A DNA stretch of 64,000 nucleotides from Saxidomus purpurata. Its lineage: Eukaryota; Mollusca; Bivalvia; Venerida; Veneridae. The translations under genes and the position numbers were made by a program. The DNA lies in contig JAFMSR010000015.1 in the NCBI GenBank assembly GCA_022818135.1, forward strand, positions 30,683,691-30,747,690, written 5' to 3'. The notes below the pieces were generated by a model. It was not told the origin of the DNA and did no database searches. It was given only the letters and a program-made list of their open reading frames with translations. Positions 32,401 to 40,545 of this stretch are shown here, one piece after another; the first letter of the stretch is position 1; each line of letters opens with the position of its first letter.

Positions 32401-33970
32401 AAAACATTTAAAATCATGGTGGTTTTAAAGCTGAAAAAAAACGGAAGAAAAATTATTTTAAAAAATTGGGTTTGACCGGGATTTGAACTCCACTCGTAAA
32501 ATTAGGCGGTCATCAGCTTACCCACTACACCACGGAGACTGACTTTAAAGCACGTGGTAAAAAATAAGCTGATATTATAATTTTGCAAAACCGATAAGGG
32601 AGAAGTTGTTTTACGATTTCGTATTTTTTCTAAAAGATATGAAAAGGAACATTACGATTAAAGTGTGGTAGAGATTTCAGCAGTGGAAGGGAAGCAACTC
32701 CTGCATGCAGTTGTTCTTTTCTTAAATTGACTCTCCCAGTCAAATAAGAAAATCAATATTTGGAAAGTTATTTTTTCATACTGGTAGCGGGAAGAGTTTG
32801 GTGTATTGGGTTAAAAGCTATTATTTCCTCTACGCTTTTGTACACACACCATTTTCAGCTGGATTGTTACTTGAAAAATATGCGCATAATGTCACTTTAA
32901 ACAATTACGTTTTAAAGAAGGAAATGTGTATAATCAATATTTTAATGTCTATTTCGTATTATTTTAGCATACAGTTAAAACCATTTTTCTTCGCATTCTA
33001 ATAACCGCTCCTACCATGTACTTCCGGAAAAACTATTCCATAATAGGCCGCCGCCGTCATCGACGGCGCCAACAAATGAGGAACTTGGGAGTTGCTGAGT
33101 GAAAAGTGAGCGGTTTAAAGACAGTTTTCAACTTTTGATAGGTAGCTGATAGGTTTCAGGACATTTCAATCACGCAATAAGAACCTACTGTGAAAATTGG
33201 ATAGTGATAAAAAAAATGAAAATCAACTTTTTCTCAAATTTTGCTTCAAAATTGCTGTAGATGGATAGCAAATGATCTTACTAAGAAAATGAATAAATGT
33301 ACCAACAACAATATGTTTAAAAATAAAAACTCTACAGGGAATTTTCTATTTTTATGGTGCCGTGCTGCTTGTTTTAACTCATTCAATTTAATATCTATTT
33401 GGACTGTATGTTTATGCAATAAATACATCATTAACACTGATTTGTAAACTAAAATAAAAAAAAAATAGGATAAATGAAATATTTTGATAACTTTTTGTCT
33501 GTGTTTGCACTTGATGAGTCTTGCTTGTTGCACTGGAAGTAATCCGGCATGTGGGCGTGGTTACAAAGTGTTACCACGTCACTGACGTGATATCAATTTA
33601 AAATATCGGACAGGTGTTATCGGTGAGATTTAATGCTAGTTGCATGATAAATGTATAAAATAATTGTTATATGTTGAAATGTGTTGTAACATACATTTGC
33701 AAATACAAATGACCTGTACATACGTATTCATTAAATGTTCAAATTTCATTTATTAATTAATCAATTTTAGGGGAGCGCCTGCGTGATCTCACTGTCACTG
33801 TTGGAGAAACCATCGATAGCATGCTTCTGTGTAATAAATTTGAGGGACCTGGAGGTATAGGAAAACGTGAGACCATAACTTGTCGCAACCCACTTGTAGG
33901 ACAGTTTGTTAGAATTAGTAAACCTGCTACAGAGCCTTTGCAACTGTGTGAAGTTGCAGTTTACAGTTAA
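8193..33970 (+). CDS. F-type (fucolectin-like) lectin, three-exon gene
   Basis: Secreted glycan-binding lectin. Exons 8193-8499, 14164-14400 and 33771-33970 join in frame with two phase-1 introns (5.7 and 19.4 kb) to give 247 residues. Residues 1-27 are a hydrophobic signal peptide; 28-102 form a small four-cysteine region (Cys42, 54, 77, 80) with one N-glycosylation site (Asn89). Residues 106-247 are one F-type lectin domain: NLALGKP at 108-114, AVDG at 129-132, NWWMVDL at 157-163, RGDCC at 177-181 followed by W-E-R184, then C202, C219 and LCEVAVY near the end. This fits the family motif R-x-D-x4-R/K, but no histidine occurs between residues 103 and 176, so the usual fucose-contacting His is missing or replaced. 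Family members act in innate recognition of microbes. A broken paralogous last exon lies upstream at 2478. Assignment is confident; sugar specificity is not. Confidence 0.85.
9401..9749 (+). mobile_element. TTAA MITE, family 2, copy 1
   Basis: Inverted ends AGGTCCACTACTAAG and CTTAGTATTGGACCT are bounded by TTAA at 9401-9404 and 9746-9749. Neighbouring satellite units keep the empty site 'caaacttaatacactgac', so insertion into one TTAA with duplication of that TTAA is directly visible. There is no coding capacity. Confidence 0.9.
10172..10499 (+). mobile_element. TTAA MITE, family 2, degraded copy 2
   Basis: Same order of internal blocks as copy 1 ('aaaaattaagtgacagttat', 'tcatgttgaaatctcagtga', 'gtacatgtactgtggttta') and the same satellite flank, so it arose by tandem duplication of the unit carrying copy 1, not by a new insertion. 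Many one- to three-base deletions separate it from copy 1. Confidence 0.8.
10661..11179. other. Intron 1 sequence, nothing recognised
   Basis: Lectin intron 1 sequence after the satellite, with T-rich runs and no supported feature. Confidence 0.5.
11180..11420 (+). repeat. Short tandem repeat, about 108-bp period
   Basis: Two full units and the start of a third, marked by 'ggtcat(a/g)atc..ggtca' at about 11185, 11292 and 11400, together with 'aattttgacatctg' and 'ttcagcactgt' blocks. It resembles a repeat that I recall as common in bivalve DNA. Noncoding. Confidence 0.65.
11421..12299. other. Intron 1 sequence, nothing recognised
   Basis: AT-rich sequence of lectin intron 1. Open frames at 11394-11717 (minus) and 12099-12299 (plus) carry no family signature and are treated as chance. 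Confidence 0.45.
12300..12478 (-). mobile_element. tRNA-derived SINE (core type)
   Basis: On the minus strand a tRNA-like head carries an A box (TGGCGCAGTGGTAGCGCG) and a B box (GTTCGATTCC). It is followed about 75 bases downstream by 'CGAGATTGATTCCATCTGGA'. A near-identical core string occurs downstream of the tRNA-like head of the SINE at 56822, so the two share a central domain. Lack of a clean cloverleaf and the attached tail argue against a functional tRNA gene. Confidence 0.75.
12479..14163. other. Remainder of lectin intron 1
   Basis: AT-rich sequence with a short (TA)n run near 13888. No exon is recognised. The intron ends in the T-rich acceptor tttattttag at 14163. Confidence 0.5.
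14164..14400 (+). CDS. F-type lectin exon 2: first half of the lectin domain
   Basis: The 237-bp exon begins with two bases that complete the split Asp codon and ends GATTGCTGTT|GTAAGT, leaving one base. It encodes residues from Asp103 to Cys181, including NLALGKP, AVDG, the WW-VDL segment and RGDCC. The domain is therefore split between exons just after the double cysteine. Confidence 0.85.
14718..15912 (+). repeat. Left arm of the foldback: GGCCTAGCGGC composite array
   Basis: A terminal GC cluster (14737-14915) of GGCGGCCTAGC units is followed by about seven composite units. Each has a GC block (near 15030, 15128, 15228, 15338, 15526, 15676 and 15841) and an AT-rich spacer with 'aacatcttttttaa', 'aaatatggtatatt', 'aatgtcgctcattctgcg' and 'cgttataagaaaattgattt'. 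Spacing varies from 100 to about 190 bp because spacers are trimmed. Confidence 0.9.
15913..17687. other. Foldback interior with a dispersed repeat
   Basis: From about 16640 to 17310 there is a block beginning 'tagcctcacctgaacccttt' and ending 'gggccatctttaccctctt'. A similar ending occurs at 23367, and I recall this kind of sequence from other bivalve DNA. A (TTGTA)n microsatellite lies at 16857-16882. The remainder is AT-rich, with no exon recognised. Confidence 0.5.
17688..18964 (-). pseudogene. Broken integrase-core (rve-like DDE) gene
   Basis: Minus-strand fragments lie in the right order for the large animal family of integrase-core proteins. First (18964-18821) is an RLLRKLGLKKR...SGSGHVIGIR segment. 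Next, from an acceptor tttctctttcag at 18588, come a Y-S-V-R-G-P-N stretch and GYDYLKPFGI...AIDGWSRKLIWLKV. Then come DAGTEN and HNERIERFW, and a C-terminal stretch to TAA at 17688. Catalytic positions are partly visible: Asp of DAGTEN and Glu of NERIERFW remain, while the expected H-x-D-G reads HCAG. A stop (TAA) falls just before DAGTEN, a frameshift follows within about 15 codons, and more shifts occur near 18000. It lies between the foldback arms. It may be an old cargo gene or an unrelated insertion. Confidence 0.75.
18965..19424. other. Foldback interior, nothing recognised
   Basis: AT-rich sequence upstream of the broken integrase gene. No further coding segment of that gene could be found here. 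Confidence 0.45.
19425..19616. repeat. Minisatellite of CAGTAAGCAGCACG-type units
   Basis: About ten imperfect, overlapping units of roughly 14-20 bases built from 'cagtacgcag' and 'taagcagcac'. The cysteine-rich open frame on its minus strand is a product of the repeat. Confidence 0.8.
19905..20052 (-). mobile_element. tRNA-derived SINE head with duplicated B-box segment
   Basis: On the minus strand an A-box region (TTGGTCTAGTGGTTTAGG) and a B box (GGTTCGAATCC) are present. The segment containing the B box, of about 58 bp, is directly duplicated (19907-19963 and 19965-20022). The B-box half is therefore present twice and the A-box half once. The stems do not form a clean cloverleaf. Confidence 0.7.
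20928..21022 (-). mobile_element. tRNA-like SINE head
   Basis: On the minus strand it reads GCGCTGGCCGTGCGGTAA near the 5' end and GGTTCGAGCCCTAG (B box) near the 3' end, about 50 bases apart. The A box is weak. It sits in the extra 900 bases on the left side of the palindromic element. Confidence 0.6.
21305..21918. repeat. Inverted array of self-complementary TCGTGCGCACGA
   Basis: About nine units before 21500 and about eighteen after 21530, each a 20-21 bp unit with the palindromic 12-mer TCGTGCGCACGA. Spacers are TACTATG, TACTAAG or TAATTAAG. Left units read GTCG...GAGA and right units read TCTCG...GAC, so the two halves are inverted about a short centre near 21515. Flanks 'ggtgacatgtg' and 'cacatgtcacc' continue the symmetry. 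The core alternates purine and pyrimidine (GTGCGCAC). Confidence 0.9.
22176..23429. other. Foldback interior, nothing recognised
   Basis: No exon or known repeat beyond a 'gggccatctttccctctt' ending at 23366, similar to the one at 17275. Open frames at 22460-22711 overlap on both strands. Confidence 0.45.
23430..25862 (-). repeat. Right arm of the foldback: inverted composite array
   Basis: The reverse complement of the left-arm pattern. About fourteen units, each with a GGCCGCTAGGCCGCCAGGC-type block, occur near 23450, 23648, 23795, 23955, 24086, 24255, 24430, 24615, 24765, 24910, 25077, 25230, 25375 and 25545. They are separated by AT-rich spacers with 'gttgatgaagaaatcaattt', 'cttataacgaaat' and 'cgcagaatgagcgacattga'. 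The terminal GC cluster lies at 25660-25852. Spacing is mostly 130-175 bp and more regular than in the left arm. Confidence 0.9.
25863..26545. other. Lectin intron 2, nothing recognised
   Basis: AT-rich sequence between the foldback element and a MITE. No exon or repeat is supported. Confidence 0.45.
26546..26911 (+). mobile_element. TTAA MITE, family 1, copy C
   Basis: 366 bp, TTAA on both sides, left end AGCTGCTCGCTCTCAG, right end with one short deletion (CTGAGAGACAGCAGCT). It is very close to copy A throughout, including the central palindrome at about 26736-26760, which suggests recent amplification. Confidence 0.9.
27186..28123. mobile_element. TTAA element, family 4 (single copy)
   Basis: A 938-bp segment bounded by TTAA at 27186-27189 and 28120-28123 with perfect 12-bp inverted ends GGGGGGTCACTG / CAGTGACCCCCC. 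The interior is AT-rich without a long open frame. Same target site as families 1-3 but unrelated ends. Confidence 0.75.
28490..29120 (-). other. Unrecognised open region with 129-bp tandem duplication
   Basis: On the minus strand 156 codons are open at 29084-28614, overlapping another open frame to 28490. The 5' part is duplicated in tandem with a 129-bp period (about 29120-28992 and 28991-28863). Units start TGTAACTAACGGTA and TGTATCTAACGGTA, and each encodes a lysine-rich YTLK-STT-LKKQ segment. Because 129 is a multiple of three the frame is kept. No protein family is recognised, and the ATG is not preceded by promoter or splice signals that I can support. It could be an exon of an unknown gene or a piece of a transposon protein. 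It lies inside lectin intron 2 on the opposite strand. Confidence 0.3.
29500..29995 (+). repeat. Degenerate tandem repeat of a type common in bivalves
   Basis: Units of roughly 120 bp recur with the blocks 'tgacctagttt', 'cattttgaccaat', 'aaaatgtg.cttctagag' and 'aggttcttctttaa'. The opening 'ccctatatcgtccacctga' matches a sequence type that I recall from many bivalve genomes. Noncoding. The 380 bases before it (29121-29499) hold nothing recognised. Confidence 0.65.
29996..31769. other. Lectin intron 2, nothing recognised
   Basis: AT-rich. Overlapping short open frames near 30600-31000 on both strands have no family signature. Confidence 0.45.
31770..31911. repeat. 142-bp imperfect hairpin
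   Basis: The two halves are inverted copies about a centre near 31845: 'gtcttttgataaca' / 'tgttgtcaaaagac', 'tgatatcaggt' / 'acctgatatca', 'gcggtcg' / 'cgaccgt' and 'ggcgaggctc' / 'gagcct'. Outer edges 'agaatatt' / 'aatattct' close the symmetry. Probably a small MITE; a single-stranded transcript would fold into a long hairpin. Confidence 0.8.
31912..32467. other. Lectin intron 2, nothing recognised
   Basis: AT-rich sequence without exon or repeat signatures. Confidence 0.45.
32468..32545 (-). mobile_element. tRNA-like SINE head
   Basis: On the minus strand GTCTCCGTGGTGTAGTGGGT (A-box region) and GGAGTTCAAATCCC (B box) are spaced as in a tRNA. The acceptor and anticodon stems do not pair cleanly, so a functional tRNA gene is unlikely but not excluded. 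Confidence 0.6.
32546..33770. other. End of lectin intron 2
   Basis: AT-rich sequence ending in the acceptor ttaatcaattttag at 33770. Open frames at 32798-33001 and 33241-33533 are not supported. Confidence 0.45.
33771..33970 (+). CDS. F-type lectin exon 3: second half of the lectin domain
   Basis: Two bases complete a split Trp codon (Trp182) after the double cysteine; 65 codons and TAA follow. It carries E-R-L-R, SMLLC, ITC, GQFVRISKP and LCEVAVY, the usual end of the domain. The protein stops with the domain, so there is no second lectin repeat. Confidence 0.85.
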
Positions 33971-34162
33971 AGTAAAGGGATTCATTGATATTGTTTGGAG
34001 AGAAGGGGATCATGTTTGACAATCGAGTAAATGTAACAACCACCTTGAAATTGAAAATTTATAGATGCTACAGTTGTGTTTATCAATCGTTGAATACAAT
34101 ATGAAAGTTAAAATTAAAGTCCGATCAAATGGTTAATCAATTTTTAACGATCAATTTTCATG

Positions 34163-34168
34163 AATAAA
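34163..34168 (+). terminator. Candidate poly(A) signal of the lectin gene
   Basis: AATAAA about 193 bp after the stop codon is the first canonical hexamer downstream. Another lies about 100 bp further on. Confidence 0.5.
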
Positions 34169-35905
34169 ATATAGATGCTACAGTTTGATTTACCAATAGT
34201 TCTATTACGGGAAATACATTTTGCAACGCTGTATTTCATTTGGAAAATTTACTTATTTGGATAGAATAAAGTTTTAGATTTTACTTGCATAATATCCACC
34301 AATATTTATTGGGTCATAAACTATTTGGTAAGAGAAACAACAGCTATAAATGAATTAATTTTCATTAGCACATTCAGAGGAAAATTTATATAACTATCAA
34401 GATGGCAGTTAGAGAAACTTGGTGACAATTACATATCAAATAGTTTTAAATAGGAGGAAAGGGAAGGAAAAACATAATATCCTCCAAGAATAGTTTCCAA
34501 TATTTTTATTACATATCTTGTTTTTATAATACACGTTTGTAAGGATTGCTGTTTATTTGCGTGACATTTGGCGTTATCTGTATTGATATTAAGGTACTAT
34601 CATCTTCAATAACGTAAGGGAACAGATCAAAACATCTGCGTAAGTTAAATAATGTTTGGCATTGTCGGACTATTCCCCAAAATTCACAATGTATCAAGAG
34701 ACGAAAACAGGCTTTAAAGTTTAAACATATTAATAATATTAATAAATCCTATAAATAGCTTGTCGAACGCTTTTACTAGGTGATAAATCGATAAATACGG
34801 CCGTTTGGTGACATTTCCTTTTTTAAAAAAAGCAGTTACATTTCTTATGGGCAAGAAAAGCCCAAAACCCTTGAACTCATTATTTGTTATCAAAACAACT
34901 TGTATAACTATACAGAAATCTAGCCAATTTATAAATACTATTTTGTTTTAAGTGTAGTAAATACTGTGAAACATAAACCTTATAATTATTAACAAAAACT
35001 AATCTGTGTATTTTTCTTTATTTGTTCTTCTTTTTGTTAAACTAGATCTACTGTTTTCTTACTAAAACAACTTAGTATTATATTGTAGCTGTTTTCCATC
35101 TAGTCATTGTGACTTATTTCCGCATGTATATTTATGCATGTTTTGCTGATGCTACCAATATTATGTGGGACTCATGGCTTTTTTGGTAAAATTTGAAATT
35201 TTGATAAATACAATAAACTGGCAGTCTTGTTTTGTTATCAATATGATTAGATAATCCGTGACAAGTGTCAGTTCCCTAATATCTCAACCTGTCAACACTT
35301 TTTCTCACAACCTTCTCATACTTCTCAACACATTTTCAAACTGATCATAATGACCACTCGTCACCAAACTTAAGGACTTCTTCCTTACATTGTTAACTGT
35401 TTAAACGTAGAAATGCGAATATTGCACATTTTTTATTTAAACAGTTTAAATTTGTTGTCTTTATTGTTTGTCCACTGTTTAACATGTAATTAAATCCTTA
35501 CTAATGCAAACTTTAATATCATTAATTGGTATTTTTCCTTTTTGCTTGTTTGTTTTTCCACATAATTACCGTACCACCCACTCTGAACAGAACAGAACAT
35601 AACTTTTTTACTCTCAATACATGTAAAACGTGCAAATATTAGGTATTCACAACATACAAATACATGTAAACGCATACAAAACATACAGGTTGACATATCG
35701 TTAGAAGGTATTGAAGCATTATGTATCACAAATAGATCATTTTTTTGTTTTCAAATTCATGTTTGGTACTTTAGTGTAGCTGTGAATATGGAGAAAATGT
35801 ACCCCAAAAACTACGCTGAACTTTTTACATTTTGCAATTATAATACTTTAATAAACCTACGCATTTTAAGAAATTCATATTTGTTACTTGTACACATTCC
35901 TTTTT
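34169..35905. other. Intergenic, nothing recognised
   Basis: AT-rich sequence downstream of the lectin gene. The 79-codon minus frame at 35490-35729 has no supporting evidence. Confidence 0.45.
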
Positions 35906-35909
35906 CTAA

Positions 35910-36695
35910 TTTGAACATATTTTGACGGCGATGAAATACGGGCTTAAGCTATTGCTTTATTTCATTACAAAGTTGAACACACTAAAATAAATAATGAAAA
36001 TCGTCGCCAATCTTATCTCGACAAGTAGTACAATTTCTTTGATTAATAGGTATTCTTAACCAGTTTCCAGTTTCAATTGGCAAACGATGTTTCTTGTTCT
36101 AAATTTTAAAGAATAAAATAAAAGAGATGATTTAATACTAGACAAATAAGATTCGATGCCAATTTTTTTTAAAACTCTATAAAACATATCGTTACTAGAA
36201 TTATCAACGAGATAATACCAGTCATTTAAAAATGTGCTCTTCAGTTTTTGTTGCACTGCAAGTTTTAACCATTTAGAATTTGGAAACGTATGCTGAGTCT
36301 ACACATTAATAAAACTACATTTAACCAGTATATGTTTAATATTATGCAGAGGTAAGCCCTCTGAAAGATATAAAAGATTTCTGTAAACTAAAGAAGATAA
36401 TTTGTTAGGTATATCAGTTTCAGCTGTGACACATAATCTTGACCAAAATGATACTATCATTTCCTGAATATCTATTGTTAATGGCATACACCCAGTTTCT
36501 CCGTACACAATATAATTTGGCGTCGACCGTTTTAATTTTAGGATGTATTTTAGAAATTTTAAAATTTCAATTGCACTCTTTCAATTACATATAGTTTACC
36601 AAAGCCCCAAATTTCGGCCCCATACAATAAAATTGGTTTGACGGTTTTATTAAAAAGATCAATTCGATTGGAAGATTTGAAGCAACACTATGAAG
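35910..36695 (-). mobile_element. Decayed 3' end of a LINE (non-LTR retrotransposon)
   Basis: Minus-strand fragments follow the order of a LINE ORF2 C-terminal region: NKTVKPILLYGAEIWG (about 36655-36605), then after a frameshift YGETGCMPL...FWSRL (36508-36430), then a long poorly conserved stretch with KFRTRN (36108-36091), then RIPINQRNCTTCRDKIGDDF (about 36050-35985). At least two frameshifts and a stop after HYLF break it. The polymerase core itself is absent, so this is a dead 5'-truncated copy. Jockey/CR1-like is the best guess for the clade. Confidence 0.8.
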
Positions 36696-36699
36696 GTTT

Positions 36700-38581
36700 T
36701 GTTTGTATGAATAACGGTGATAATATGAGAGTTACAAGTAACTTTATATCAAAAGTGTTCATTGCATTTTAATTATGAAATAAAACAGCAACAAAAACAA
36801 AATTGAGAACAATATTTGACAAAGTTGCGACATAAGATAAATAGTACTCCATTTATGGGATGAACTTTCATATATATCGCAACATTTGCAATCAAACATT
36901 TAATATCTATTCCTCCTATTTTGTATGCAAATAACGTCAGAAAGCTATTGCTATCATCCTTGAGTCATACTTGTATAGTTACAATGTGCTACGATAACAG
37001 CCATTCTTTCATTTGCCATACAAAGACCATTCCATATGTGCATTTAACCTTACTTTACTACATTACATCCCTTTCGTAATTATGCAATATTAAATGAAGT
37101 GTAAGCAACTCTCGTGTATTTTTATTCTGTTTGGATGGACTGCACGTAAATTTTACTGAATACAAAATTGTGTCCAAGTACAAACAATAAGGAAAATAAA
37201 ACATGTCTGCATCTGGGATGAGTCTCGAGAGCGATTAATCTAAGATGTAAGAACTTGTTTCGCAATCGAAAGTAACAATTTAAGTAAACGCTTGCAATGC
37301 AAGAAAAACAGTTTTCCGTAAAACAGTTTTCTAGAGTGTTGTTATATGAATAACAGGATCAATATCAAGTACTGAAGTTTACTTTCATAAAGCATGTAAC
37401 AATACACAAGATAACATTCTAACAGAAGACGAATAGGAAAATCGAAATAAACATATACATAAAAAGTTAAGTCAAACATTGTACATAATGTACTATCATC
37501 ACGAGAACATTATTCATCTTAGCTGAAAGATATACACTTTGGTACTGCACTACATTTCTCTTCAAATACCTTTCCGAATCTTTTGCAAATTAGTTTGCAC
37601 TTCTACGGATGATGTAATGTCACACCTTAATAAGCACCTAGTATATAAATAGTCTATGACAACACTTGCTTTACATCGTTTGAAGAACTTAGTCCATGTC
37701 ACTTATATAAATTCAGTCCCATTGCTGTTGCTCGAGTTCTGCAATGTAAGATGTTGCACAAAGAGATAGTTTTCAATAGTCTTTGAACGCCGGATATTCT
37801 TTTTATTTGCCGTACAGTAATCATTCAGTATGTGCATTGTATTTTTTATTTTTTTTGGAACACACAGGCAAAATCCGTATGAGTAAATGAGACATTTCCT
37901 GATTGGTTGGAAAGGTTATGCTTACAAATGAAAAATACTTAAATCAAATGCAATGCCTTCTGTACGCGAAGGACTATTTTAGGACTGGTTTTCATAATAC
38001 ATAACTGTTTACACTATAAACACTTTAACCACCATATAAACATAAGGTGTACACATACGGGTTAGACTGCTTAATCTCACCTAACTCAGTGGGTTGTTGT
38101 AAAATTATGGGTTGCTTATGCCAATATAAATACAACCTTTTCTGGTGCTAGAGAGACTAATCTAATTCAACAAAATATACTGTTAGTCAGCACGCGATAG
38201 GTTGGTATGATAAATGTTCACATTTTGACTAGATTTATAATGTCAGTCAAGGAGTATCTGGCCTATTTCAGCAAGGACTAGAATGCCGAAAAAACTGGTG
38301 AACATGTTTTTTGTATGACACTGTGGCTAAAATAAAGATGCATTTGTGGTAAACTATATGGGTGTTCTGTAGGACACTTTTGTCGCCCTCCTACATTTTG
38401 TCACAATAACCAAAAGATTTACAAGACAACATGCTTAATTATTCAAGAAAATATGACCTTGACCTACAAATTGAGGCGGAATCACGACCCTTTTGTCATA
38501 AGCAATACCATTTCAACGTTAAATGAAGAAATGGCAAAGTTGTAGCCAACGTTAATTATTTGGTGACAAAATATAAATACA
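36700..38581. other. Intergenic, nothing recognised
   Basis: AT-rich. There is weak similarity between about 37000-37060 and 37810-37845 ('tttgcc.tacag..catt', 'tatgtgcatt'), perhaps an old duplication. No exon seen. Confidence 0.4.
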
Positions 38582-39081
38582 NNNNNNNNNNNNNNNNNNN
38601 NNNNNNNNNNNNNNNNNNNNNNNNNNNNNNNNNNNNNNNNNNNNNNNNNNNNNNNNNNNNNNNNNNNNNNNNNNNNNNNNNNNNNNNNNNNNNNNNNNNN
38701 NNNNNNNNNNNNNNNNNNNNNNNNNNNNNNNNNNNNNNNNNNNNNNNNNNNNNNNNNNNNNNNNNNNNNNNNNNNNNNNNNNNNNNNNNNNNNNNNNNNN
38801 NNNNNNNNNNNNNNNNNNNNNNNNNNNNNNNNNNNNNNNNNNNNNNNNNNNNNNNNNNNNNNNNNNNNNNNNNNNNNNNNNNNNNNNNNNNNNNNNNNNN
38901 NNNNNNNNNNNNNNNNNNNNNNNNNNNNNNNNNNNNNNNNNNNNNNNNNNNNNNNNNNNNNNNNNNNNNNNNNNNNNNNNNNNNNNNNNNNNNNNNNNNN
39001 NNNNNNNNNNNNNNNNNNNNNNNNNNNNNNNNNNNNNNNNNNNNNNNNNNNNNNNNNNNNNNNNNNNNNNNNNNNNNNNNN
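38582..39081. other. Assembly gap, 500 N
   Basis: Exactly 500 Ns, a conventional size for an unknown gap. Open frames that cross it are meaningless. The right edge falls inside a family 3 MITE, which probably hindered assembly. Confidence 0.99.
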
Positions 39082-39142
39082 AGTATTTATGTTTTGGAGG
39101 TTATTCAATTCGGCATCAGTTATAGGGTATGTCCCTTTAAAG
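39082..39142 (-). mobile_element. TTAA MITE, family 3, left end cut by the gap
   Basis: On the minus strand, TTAA then AAGGGACATACCCTATA and 'aataacctcc.aaacat' match the left end of the copy at 45526. The rest lies in the N gap. Confidence 0.75.
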
Positions 39143-39223
39143 AGAAGTGTTTTCGAGAACAGAGATGATTGGTGAAAAACTACCGCCTTCGCCTGAGACA
39201 GAAAATATGACCTGGCTGGCAAT

Positions 39224-39577
39224 TTGTGTGGTAACGCGACTAACATTTGTAACAACCGAGAAAAAAAATGTTTTAAAATTAAATTATTTTGCATTTTAAC
39301 TGTGTCATGTGTTGTAGTATCCGTGAAACAAGATTTACTGGTACATGTAAAAAGGCATAATCAAACATGTTCTGCCTTGCAATTGACAGGGCATCCTGTT
39401 AGAAACTTTAATAACAGAGAATTTTCTTGTTCTCTAGTGTTGCAAAGAGATCTATCAATGGATGACCCTACTGACGGAAAGTTGTTCACTACTGACATGC
39501 CTAAAGACGACTCTGTTTGCCTGACACAGTGTATGTTCAAACGATCTGCCAGTACATTCTTATTGCCTGCCAAATGA
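39224..39577 (+). other. Possible exon of a secreted Cys-containing protein
   Basis: An open frame of 117 codons without an ATG at its start. It has a hydrophobic run (IKLFCILTVSCVVVSV) followed by cysteine-containing sequence with N-F-N-N-R-E-F-S-C-S-L-V, reminiscent of Y-N-R-R-F-L-L-C-S-L-C in lectin exon 1. It may be an internal or decayed exon related to that N-terminal module. No clear splice sites were found, so this is only a suggestion. Confidence 0.25.
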
Positions 39578-39585
39578 CTTTTTTA

Positions 39586-39820
39586 AGAGTGAGGTTGGGT
39601 GCGCACCATAAACCGGTTTAAGCTCCCCAGTGGTGTTTTTGCCACTGACCCTGACCCGTTCCTACCCCCCCCCCCCCCCCCCCCCCCCCCCCGGGGGTTA
39701 ATTGTGCGTCTGGGTGCCAAGTGGCTGTGTGTGGGCGCCCCCCTGGTGCGGGCCCGCCCCCCCCGGGGCCCCCCCCCCCCCCCCCCCCATTCCCTGTTTG
39801 ATATTATTTTTGTTTTCATT
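39586..39820 (-). repeat. (CA)n-bearing dispersed element, reversed copy with C runs
   Basis: The reverse complement of the element at 40235. It begins 'gagtgaggttgggtgcgcac' and 'aaaccggtttaagctcccca' and ends 'cattccctgtttgatatta'. In place of the (TG)n segment are C runs (about 39665-39692 and 39756-39788) and a CCGGGG-rich patch. These look like consensus errors over an unreadable tract. Confidence 0.8.
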
Positions 39821-40234
39821 CAAACATACCCGGTATCTTAATATTGAAAACTAGAAACCATAATTTTCATGTCAGATTACACAGATTTACCGATCTCGTA
39901 CCCTCTGACGATTAATTCATCGTACGACAGTTGTGTTGTCTATACAAATCAGAACATTCTGAGATTGCAGATACGGTAGACAATGTGTATCTGATAAAAT
40001 TACAGCTTCAATTATATGATGAAGCTTTCGGAGATTGAACCAATGGCCTTGAACTGTGTAACTATTCATGTGTCCTCCCCTACCGTAATTCTGTTGTCAA
40101 TATGACTGAAAATACTGCTGACTAAAGAGATCGACCCTTTATAATGTTTGCTCCTGTACCTGCCATGCCAGGTGGCATCTGGAATCAAGTCTAAGCATAA
40201 GCTATTTAGATAATGACGAGCAATGATCTGACTG
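39821..40234. other. Spacer between inverted repeat copies, nothing recognised
   Basis: AT-rich spacer between two oppositely oriented copies of the (CA)n element. Confidence 0.5.
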
Positions 40235-40545
40235 TATAATAAAAACAAAAATAATATCAAACAGGGAATGCCACGTACCAAAAACGCAGCCTCCCCAAAA
40301 CGAGCCCCACAGCACCCAGAAGTGCACACCACCAACACACACACACACACACACAACACACACACAACTACACACACACACACACACACACATATACTAC
40401 CGACACACACTAGCATACAAAGCAAACACACGAGGACAAAACGAACAATTAAAGGAACACAATGGGGCACCGCCTTGGAACGGTCAGTGGCAAAAACACC
40501 ACTGGGGAGCTTAAACCGGTTTATGGTGCGCACCCAACCTCACTC
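40235..40545 (+). repeat. (CA)n-bearing dispersed element, full copy
   Basis: Order: 'aataatatcaaacagggaat', 'gccacgtaccaaaaacgcag', then 'cacaccaccaacacac' and (CA)n (about 40335-40395), then 'agcatacaaagcaaacacac', 'aggacaaaacgaacaatta', 'cagtggcaaaaacaccactg' and 'ttaaaccggtttatggtgcg'. It forms an inverted pair with 39586-39820. It matches a repeat that I recall from venerid clam contigs. Noncoding; open frames across it are repeat artefacts. Confidence 0.8.

Noticed and set aside
19905..32545. Functional tRNA genes at the A-box/B-box heads
   Set aside because: Stems do not pair cleanly, one head has a duplicated B-box segment, and at least two heads elsewhere carry SINE bodies.
38482..39294. 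Open frames of 202 and 270 codons
   Set aside because: They run through the 500-N gap.
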